From assembly GCA_964343305.1 (NCBI GenBank), contig CAYFJO010000010.1:1-64000 (forward strand): a stretch of DNA of 64,000 bases, read 5' to 3'. The notes under the pieces are model-generated. The model was not told the origin of the DNA. It searched no databases and saw nothing but the letters and a program-made list of their open reading frames with translations. Made by a program: the position numbers and the translations under genes. This document shows positions 58,984 through 64,000 of this stretch, piece after piece. Every line of letters begins with the position of its first letter. Positions within the stretch are counted from its first letter, which is position 1. Source of the DNA: CAYFJO01 sp964343305 (GTDB lineage: Bacteria; Planctomycetota; Planctomycetia; Pirellulales; Pirellulaceae).

Positions 58984-60300
58984 ATGAGTCGATTGTTGAG
59001 TGGCTGTAGCCGAACTCGCCAGAGTTTGGATCTTGCTGGGAACGAGTGGCTGTCCAAAGTCTGGCGACTTCGGCTACGGATGTTGTTGACTCTGTTTGCA
59101 GTCAGTTTGTCTTCGACACTACGCGCGAATGAGATCCCCGAGCTGATCGAAGCGCTGGACGACGCGAACATTCGCCAGGGTGCGTCCAAGGCTCTTGCGA
59201 ATCTGGGCGAAAAGGCCGTTCCCGCACTGCAAGAATCGCTTGCATCGGACAATCCCGATGTGCAAGTTTGGTCAGCATTTACTCTCGGCGAAATTGGACC
59301 AACCGCGAAACAATCGGCGGGCGATTTGATCAAGGCTCTATCAAACTCGGACGCGGCCGTTCGCGCGGCGGCGGCACAAGCACTGGGAAAAATCACCACC
59401 TCGTCGGCCATCGAACCGTTGGCTAAATCGCTCAATGACGACAACGAGGTAGTTCGTCGGCGCACGGCTGTTGCAGTTGGTCGATTCGGTCCCGCTGCGA
59501 AACTGGCCGCTGGGAATCTGATCGAACGATTGGCGGACCCACTGGTGCGAACGTTGGCCCGCGACGCGCTGATTGAAATTGGACCGACCACGACAGACAT
59601 TTTGCGTCAATCGCTCGGCAACGACTTGATTCGTTTTGACATCCAGTTCGTTTTATCAAAGTTCAATTCCAACGCGGCAAAGCCGTCCGCCGCCGATTTG
59701 ACGAGCCTGCGCATGGCATTGTTCGATCCGACCCGCGATCACACGGATCACACACTCGCGGCCGTGTCGCTCGCTTCGCTTGGCAGCGATGGCGTCGAAG
59801 TGTTGGTCCAAGCGTTGGAAGAACCTAAACTGGCTCGTACGGCAGCGACCGCTTTCAAGTCGGCGGGACCCGACGCCGTGCCGCGATTGGTCGAAGTATT
59901 GTCGCATGAAACGCCGGCCGTTCGCGGAACTGCCGCCGATGCCTTAGGCCACATCGGTCCGGCAGGCAACGCCGCCGCGCCGAAGCTCGTTGAACTGCTC
60001 AAGGACCAAGACCGCGACGTTCGCTATCGTGCTGTGCGGGCGCTGCACACGTTTGGCCAACACGCCAAGCCCGCCGTCGCGACGCTGGCGAAAGTGCTCG
60101 TTGACGCGCGCGAGCAAGAACTGACACGGCAATGGGCAATCAAGACGCTGGCCGTCACACTGCCGGACACACACGACGAAGTGGTCAAGGCACTGATCGC
60201 GGGCAGCCAGGAAGAACAGAACTACGGTGTGCGGCAACTTGCGAGACAGTTTCTCAAGCAGATCGATCCCGAAGCCGCCAAAGCCGCCGGGGTGCGATAA
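58984..60300 (+). CDS. HEAT-repeat protein, start region interrupted by a repeat element
   Basis: This encodes 438 residues from the ATG at 58984, or 406 if translation starts at the ATG at 59080. From ~residue 50 the protein is a series of ~37-residue HEAT/PBS-lyase-like units (EIPELIEALDDANIRQGASK, VPRLVEVLSHETPAVRGTAAD, LVELLKDQDRDVRYRAVRAL), a scaffold for protein binding. The second ATG is followed by an ordinary signal peptide (MLLTLFAVSLSSTLRANE). The first ATG, 4 bp after the DUF1501 stop, would add a peptide encoded by a family C element. The protein probably works with the DUF1549/DUF1501 pair. Confidence 0.85.
   Translation: MSRLLSGCSRTRQSLDLAGNEWLSKVWRLRLRMLLTLFAVSLSSTLRANEIPELIEALDDANIRQGASKALANLGEKAVPALQESLASDNPDVQVWSAFTLGEIGPTAKQSAGDLIKALSNSDAAVRAAAAQALGKITTSSAIEPLAKSLNDDNEVVRRRTAVAVGRFGPAAKLAAGNLIERLADPLVRTLARDALIEIGPTTTDILRQSLGNDLIRFDIQFVLSKFNSNAAKPSAADLTSLRMALFDPTRDHTDHTLAAVSLASLGSDGVEVLVQALEEPKLARTAATAFKSAGPDAVPRLVEVLSHETPAVRGTAADALGHIGPAGNAAAPKLVELLKDQDRDVRYRAVRALHTFGQHAKPAVATLAKVLVDAREQELTRQWAIKTLAVTLPDTHDEVVKALIAGSQEEQNYGVRQLARQFLKQIDPEAAKAAGVR
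59006..59077. repeat. Family C palindrome inside the 5' end of the HEAT-repeat gene
   Basis: The arm GTAGCCGAACTCGCCAGAGT (59006 onward) pairs with the arm ending GGCGACTTCGGCTAC (59077) at 23 of 25 positions. The element is 72 bases, a multiple of three, and ends two bases before the second possible start codon. Confidence 0.88.
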
Positions 60301-60832
60301 CCGGCCGTGTGGCCCTGGTCGATTGCTCGATCAGGGCTCCCACAGACGTCCACGCAAGACTCGCTTTGGGTTGTTGGCCAGACTCTACCAAGTGGGACTG
60401 GTTACCCACCGCGTTCCAACGAAAGGCTTCTGATGACGTCATGTTGTTCAATCCACCTCCCCCAAGTTAAAGCTAAGAGAACTCGCCAACATCGACCACG
60501 CTTGGAAACTCGAACAGCACATTCCGAATGCGAGAACGCTGCTTCCCCCTCTGACGTCGACGGCTGACCTAACACCCGCGCTGCCATAGATCCGACCAAT
60601 TCAATTCAATCGAATGGAAGCAATCCGACAATTCTGCAAATTGTAACGGCAGCCGGTTAGGTATCTGTTACTTAGTGTGCTAATCAACTCTTGCCGATCG
60701 TGGGTTGGCAATTATCGTGGAATCTATCCACTCGTAACGCCAGTTTCCTGGTGCCATACGGCCGATTGCAGGTCGTGCGTTGGCGGGCAGTTGAAGCAAA
60801 TCAACCACTTCTCTTTCAAGAATTGTGCAAAC
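60301..60832. other. Intergenic region, 532 bp, with terminator-like and long inverted repeats
   Basis: It separates the HEAT gene from the nucleotidyltransferase gene. The first part holds a hairpin (60313-60336). A second long inverted repeat joins ACCTAAC/GCTGCC (60567-60585) to GGCAGC/GTTAGGT (60649-60663). A stop-free stretch of ~50 codons (~60435-60590) without a start has no recognised homology. The promoter for the downstream sugar-nucleotide genes is probably in the last 170 bp. Confidence 0.5.
60313..60336 (+). terminator. Hairpin after the HEAT-repeat gene
   Basis: CCCTGGTCGA, a 4-base loop and TCGATCAGGG pair with one G-T wobble, 12 bp after the stop. The stem is strong but no T-run follows, so it is at best a rho-independent-like or mRNA-stabilising structure. 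Confidence 0.45.
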
Positions 60833-61615
60833 ATGCGAGCGATCATTTTAGCCGGCGGTAAGGGCCGTCGACTTGAACCGTACACGATCACGTTTCCCAA
60901 ACCAATGGTGCCGATTGGCGATATGCCGATCCTGGAAATTGTCATTCGGCAACTCAAAGCTTCTGGCTTCGATCATGTGACGATGGCCGTCGGGCACCTG
61001 GCCGAGTTGTTGATGGCATATTTTGGCGACGGTGGTAAATGGGGCATTCGAATTGACTATTCGCGCGAGGACCAGCCGCTGGGCACGGTCGGGCCGCTGG
61101 CGTTGATCGACGATTTGCCCGAGTCATTTGTCGTCATGAACGGCGATGTTCTGACCACGCTGAAGTACGATCGGCTGTTCGATTATCACCAGCAATCGGG
61201 CGCGGATTTGACGATCGCCTGCCATCGTTGCAACACCAAGGTCGACTACGGAGTCATCGAATTTGATGGGCGGCTGCAAGTGGCCGGCTATCGCGAGAAA
61301 CCGATGTTGCCGTATGACGTTTCGATGGGTGTCTATGTGTTTAATCGCACGGTGCTCGAATTGTTCCAGGCAGGCGCGTACATGGATTTGCCCACGCTGG
61401 TGATGAAGCTCGTCGATCGTGGCTCGAAAGTGAAAGTCTACCTTTCTGACGAGGAGTGGCTGGACATCGGTCGTCCCGAAGACTATGCCCGCGCGTCGGA
61501 GACGTTTTCCAAGATGTTCGATGAGTTTTTGCCGAGCGGTCGCGCGGAGAGGAGCATGCCTGTGGGACGGATTGGCAATCCGTCCTACACGGTCACACAG
61601 GAACAGAGTTTTTAA
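60833..61615 (+). CDS. NDP-sugar nucleotidyltransferase (GlmU/RfbA-like), with repeat-encoded C-terminal tail
   Basis: This encodes 260 residues from the ATG at 60833 (MRAIILAGGKGRRLEPYTIT), which carries the nucleotidyltransferase G-x-G-x-R loop and lysine in FPKPMVPIGDMP. Further motifs: MNGDVLTTLKYDRLF (metal-binding Asp), CHRCNTKVDYGVIEFDG and VYVFNRTVLELFQAG. It activates a sugar 1-phosphate as an NDP-sugar for the following epimerase and aminotransferase. The C-terminal residues ~243-252 (VGRIGNPSYT) are encoded by a palindromic repeat and replace or extend the original end. The true length without the insert would be about 243 residues. Confidence 0.9.
   Translation: MRAIILAGGKGRRLEPYTITFPKPMVPIGDMPILEIVIRQLKASGFDHVTMAVGHLAELLMAYFGDGGKWGIRIDYSREDQPLGTVGPLALIDDLPESFVVMNGDVLTTLKYDRLFDYHQQSGADLTIACHRCNTKVDYGVIEFDGRLQVAGYREKPMLPYDVSMGVYVFNRTVLELFQAGAYMDLPTLVMKLVDRGSKVKVYLSDEEWLDIGRPEDYARASETFSKMFDEFLPSGRAERSMPVGRIGNPSYTVTQEQSF
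61562..61588. repeat. VGRI-type palindrome at the 3' end of the nucleotidyltransferase gene
   Basis: GTGGGACGGATTGGCAATCC followed by GTCCTAC, with 10-base perfect arms around a single central base. Read on the plus strand in frame it encodes VGRIGNPSY. It is the mirror version of the copy at 39443-39469. Confidence 0.9.
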
Positions 61616-61641
61616 CAAATGAGAGTCAGGAGCGTTCGAAA

Positions 61642-62640
61642 ATGAAAGTGCTAGTGATTGGCGGCGCGGGGTACATCGGTTCGGCGGTGATCCAACTTCT
61701 GTGGCAACAAGGCTGTGACGTGACCGTGCTCGATTTGCTGCTGTTCGGCGGCGAGTCACTGATTCCGTTGATGGGCAAGGAGCGATTTCGCTTGATTCAC
61801 GGCGATTTGCGAGACGAGCGTCTGTTGAACCAGGTCGTGCCACAGCACGACGCCGTTTGTCTTCTGGCGGCCATCGTTGGCGAGCCGGCATGCAACCACG
61901 ATCCAGAAAACGCCGTCGCCACGAATCTGGACGGAGCCCGCAAAGTAATGAATGTGGCAAAAGCGGTCGGTGTCGAGCGATTTGTTTTCGCGAGCACGTG
62001 CAGCAACTACGGAGTCTCGTCCCAGGATGAATTGGTCACGGAAAACGCGCCACTTCAGCCGCTGTCAACCTATTCGGAAACCAAAGTGGCCGCCGAGCAA
62101 TCGCTGCTCGAGATGACCGACGCGAAATTCCATCCAACCGTCCTGCGCTTCAGCACCGCATTTGGCATCTCGTCGCGAATGCGATTCGATTTGATGGTCA
62201 GCGACTTTACGCTGGCAGCGGTCCGCGACCAGCGGCTGGTTGTGTTTGGCGAGCAGTTCTGGCGACCGTTCGTGCATGTCCGTGACATCGCGCAAGCCGT
62301 CGATCGAGTCTTGGCGGCTGACCCCGAGATGGTCTCCGGCGAAGTCTTCAACGTCGGCGACAACACGTCAAATCACCAGAAAGTCGAATTGGCGAACATG
62401 GTCCAACAGCACGTGGACGGCACGGAGTTGGAATTTGTCAAGCGCGACCAGGACCCGCGGAGCTACCGCGTCGATTTTTCAAAGATCAAAGATCGCTTGG
62501 GTTTTGAAGCCGAGTGGTCGGTCGAAGACGGGATCGCGGAGTTGCACACGGCTCTCAAGGCCGGCATGTGGCACAACCCATCGCAGCCGCAGTTTTACAA
62601 CCACCTCTGCTCGCCCACGTTGGTCAGCGCGACTCCTTAA
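61642..62640 (+). CDS. NAD-dependent nucleotide-sugar epimerase/dehydratase
   Basis: This encodes 332 residues. VIGGAGYIGSAVIQLLW binds NAD, FASTCSNYGVSSQ and STYSETKVAAEQS carry the catalytic Ser and Tyr-Lys, and RPFVHVRDIAQAVDRVL is a typical substrate-domain motif of extended SDR enzymes. It should epimerise or dehydrate the sugar activated by the preceding nucleotidyltransferase, after which the aminotransferase adds an amino group. The gene starts 26 bp after the nucleotidyltransferase gene, and the order fits an operon. The exact sugar cannot be deduced. Confidence 0.9.
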   Translation: MKVLVIGGAGYIGSAVIQLLWQQGCDVTVLDLLLFGGESLIPLMGKERFRLIHGDLRDERLLNQVVPQHDAVCLLAAIVGEPACNHDPENAVATNLDGARKVMNVAKAVGVERFVFASTCSNYGVSSQDELVTENAPLQPLSTYSETKVAAEQSLLEMTDAKFHPTVLRFSTAFGISSRMRFDLMVSDFTLAAVRDQRLVVFGEQFWRPFVHVRDIAQAVDRVLAADPEMVSGEVFNVGDNTSNHQKVELANMVQQHVDGTELEFVKRDQDPRSYRVDFSKIKDRLGFEAEWSVEDGIAELHTALKAGMWHNPSQPQFYNHLCSPTLVSATP

Positions 62641-62726
62641 CGAACGAAAGTAACCCGACGCGTAAGCGAAGGACTCTTCACAACCCCGTCCCTCGCTGAT
62701 GCTTCGGTTTCAATGAAGAGACCCTC

Positions 62727-63899
62727 ATGCAAACCAAGTACCTACTTTCCGACATCGATTTTGACGACCTAGAAATCGCCGCCGTGACTGACGTCGTCCA
62801 CAGCAAGTGGCTTTCGCTCGGTCCGAAGACCGCAGAATTCGAATCGCGTTTTTGTGAGGAGTTGGGCGCAAAACATGCCGTGGCCGTGTCAAGCTGTACG
62901 GCGGCCTTGCATTTGGCACTCATGGCGCTCGACATCGGCCCTGGTGACGAAGTCCTCGTTCCCAGTTACACATTCGTAGCCAGTGCCAACTCGATTCTCT
63001 ATCAACGAGCGACGCCAGTCTTTGTCGACATCAACGGCCCTCACGACTTGAATCTCGACGTCGACGATCTGGAAGCGAAGATCACGCCGCGCACCAAAGC
63101 GATCATGGTCGTACACATGGCGGGATTCCTCGCCGACATGGATCGCATCATGGCCATCGCCGAAAAGCAAGGTCTGGTTGTTGTGGAAGATGCGTGCCAC
63201 GCCATTGGCGCGACGTATGTCAATCCGGGCAGCCCTTATGACGGTCGCCAGGCAGGAACGATCGGCCACGCTGGATGTTTCAGCTTTTTCGCCAACAAAA
63301 ATCTTCCCGCGGGCGAAGGCGGCATGTTGGTCACGGGCGACGAAGCATTGGCCAACCGAGTCAGGCTGAGTCGTTCGCATGGCATGAGCAAAACAAGCTG
63401 GGACAAAGCCAACGGCCGTGCCCACGCATACGATGTCGTTCAATTGGGATTCAACTATCGTTGCACGGAGATCACCGCAGCGCTGGGCCTGGCGCAACTC
63501 GCAAAGCTGCCCGCCGCCAACGAGCGCCGCAAACGGTTGGTCGAGCAATATCGAACCAATCTCGCTCAGACTCCCGGCATCACGATCCCTTTCGCGGACC
63601 GGCTGGATGACAGCTCTCATCACATCTTTCCAATCGTTGTCGACGACCCACACGATCGCGAACCGTTTCGTCAACGGCTGTTGGATTGCGGTATTCAAAC
63701 CAGCGTCCATTACCCCCCAATACACGAGTTCAGTCTCTACCGCGCTCACACCGATCAATCGACCGATCTGGCAATGACGGAAGACGTGGCGGCGCGCGAA
63801 GTGACTTTACCACTGCATCCGCTGTTGTCCGCAAGCGACGTGGACATCATTTGCAGGTCGGTCAACGAGTGCCTCGCGCCGGTGGAAGCAATTTGCTAG
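62727..63899 (+). CDS. DegT/DnrJ/EryC1/StrS-family sugar aminotransferase
   Basis: This encodes 390 residues. VAVSSCTAALHLALMALDIG and EVLVPSYTFVASANSILYQ are the PLP-binding start of the family; the Schiff-base Lys lies in CFSFFANKNLPAGEGGML. The C-terminal half (YRCTEITAALGLAQLAKLP, IQTSVHYPPIHEFSLYR) matches the sugar-substrate domain. It transfers an amino group from glutamate or glutamine to a keto-sugar nucleotide. It is the last complete gene of the probable operon at 60833-63899, 86 bp after the epimerase, with GlmS next on the same strand. Confidence 0.93.
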   Translation: MQTKYLLSDIDFDDLEIAAVTDVVHSKWLSLGPKTAEFESRFCEELGAKHAVAVSSCTAALHLALMALDIGPGDEVLVPSYTFVASANSILYQRATPVFVDINGPHDLNLDVDDLEAKITPRTKAIMVVHMAGFLADMDRIMAIAEKQGLVVVEDACHAIGATYVNPGSPYDGRQAGTIGHAGCFSFFANKNLPAGEGGMLVTGDEALANRVRLSRSHGMSKTSWDKANGRAHAYDVVQLGFNYRCTEITAALGLAQLAKLPAANERRKRLVEQYRTNLAQTPGITIPFADRLDDSSHHIFPIVVDDPHDREPFRQRLLDCGIQTSVHYPPIHEFSLYRAHTDQSTDLAMTEDVAAREVTLPLHPLLSASDVDIICRSVNECLAPVEAIC

Positions 63900-63949
63900 T
63901 TTGCCTTTTCATCGAACTCTAACAGTCGAAATAGAAAGAGAGCCGTCAA

Positions 63950-64000
63950 ATGTGTGGAATCGTCGAATACATCGGTCACCGGCCGGCAACAGAATTCCTG
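63950..64000 (+). CDS. glmS: Glutamine-fructose-6-phosphate aminotransferase, start only (3' end outside window)
   Basis: Only 17 codons are visible: MCGIVEYIGHRPATEFL. MCGIV-YIG with the Cys nucleophile after the initiator Met is the N-terminus of GlmS class II amidotransferase domains. It would make glucosamine 6-phosphate, a precursor of the amino sugars suggested by the upstream genes. Asparagine synthetase and similar Ntn enzymes share MCGI, but the YIG continuation favours GlmS. Confidence 0.75.
   Translation, partial: MCGIVEYIGHRPATEFL

Noticed and set aside
60435..60590. Short stop-free stretch reading KLRELANIDHAWKLEQHIP
   Set aside because: No start codon or ribosome site and no recognised homology; possibly a gene fragment, but not supportable as a feature.
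60660..60685. TTAGTGTGCTAATC as a second NrtR box
   Set aside because: Only one half (TTAGTGT) matches; the other arm ACACTAA is missing, so it is not a convincing operator.
1..64000. CRISPR array, tRNA or rRNA genes
   Set aside because: No regularly spaced direct repeats, no cloverleaf with acceptor/T-arm consensus and no rRNA signatures were noticed in the non-coding gaps. The repeats present are inverted, dispersed and irregularly spaced.

Overview
The window looks like a chromosomal segment of a planctomycete, most likely a Pirellula/Blastopirellula-type member of Planctomycetota. The evidence is the protein repertoire: two PVC-type haem (CxxCH) dehydrogenase-like proteins with HEAT repeats, a DUF1549/DUF1553 plus DUF1501 pair, a DUF1559 pseudopilin-like protein, a sulfatase, a thioredoxin-NHL protein, a TatC with a very large first periplasmic loop, and many short palindromic repeats. 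No rRNA, tRNA, CRISPR array, prophage or complete transposon was recognised.

Layout. 1-11.6 kb: the end of an aromatic/aspartate aminotransferase, a membrane EEP-family protein, a PhoD-like phosphatase fused to an HExxH domain, a secreted GH43/GH32-like protein, a truncated cytochrome domain, a PVC haem protein and a sulfatase. 11.6-17.7 kb, all on the minus strand: a compact NAD-salvage and ADP-ribose locus (pncB, nadE, nrtR, pncA, kptA, Nudix hydrolase). A strong 23-bp palindrome overlaps the predicted promoter in front of pncB and is the natural candidate NrtR operator. 17.9-33.2 kb: mixed housekeeping and secreted proteins (second PVC haem protein, DUF1559, thioredoxin-NHL, DUF1573, exported methyltransferase, ilvE, a LolCDE-like ABC pair, lysS).

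33.6-50.2 kb: a surface-polysaccharide region. It holds a tri-haem sugar-dehydrogenase-like protein, an O-antigen ligase/polymerase, a Wzz-like protein, a FemAB/BioF2-type acetyltransferase, a polysaccharide deacetylase, a flippase and a glycosyltransferase, then a sigma-70 factor, a CinA/PncC amidohydrolase, galE and an MsbA-like exporter. 50.3-60.3 kb: a phosphodiesterase, a toxin-antitoxin pair, an SDR enzyme, tatC with a structured leader, and a DUF1549-DUF1501-HEAT cluster. The DUF1501 protein carries a twin-arginine signal, so TatC may export it. 60.8-64 kb: a sugar nucleotidyltransferase, an NAD-dependent epimerase, a DegT-family aminotransferase and the start of glmS, probably a nucleotide-amino-sugar pathway feeding the glycan region.

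Two features stand out. First, the NAD locus reads as a closed loop: KptA consumes NAD and releases nicotinamide, which PncA, PncB and NadE recycle, while a Nudix hydrolase is present to clear ADP-ribose-type products. Second, at least eight families of short palindromic elements are scattered through the window. Many lie on or within a few bases of stop codons. Several lie inside reading frames and add short peptides (for example VGRIGNPSY) to otherwise ordinary proteins, and one element between convergent genes supplies the stop codons of both.
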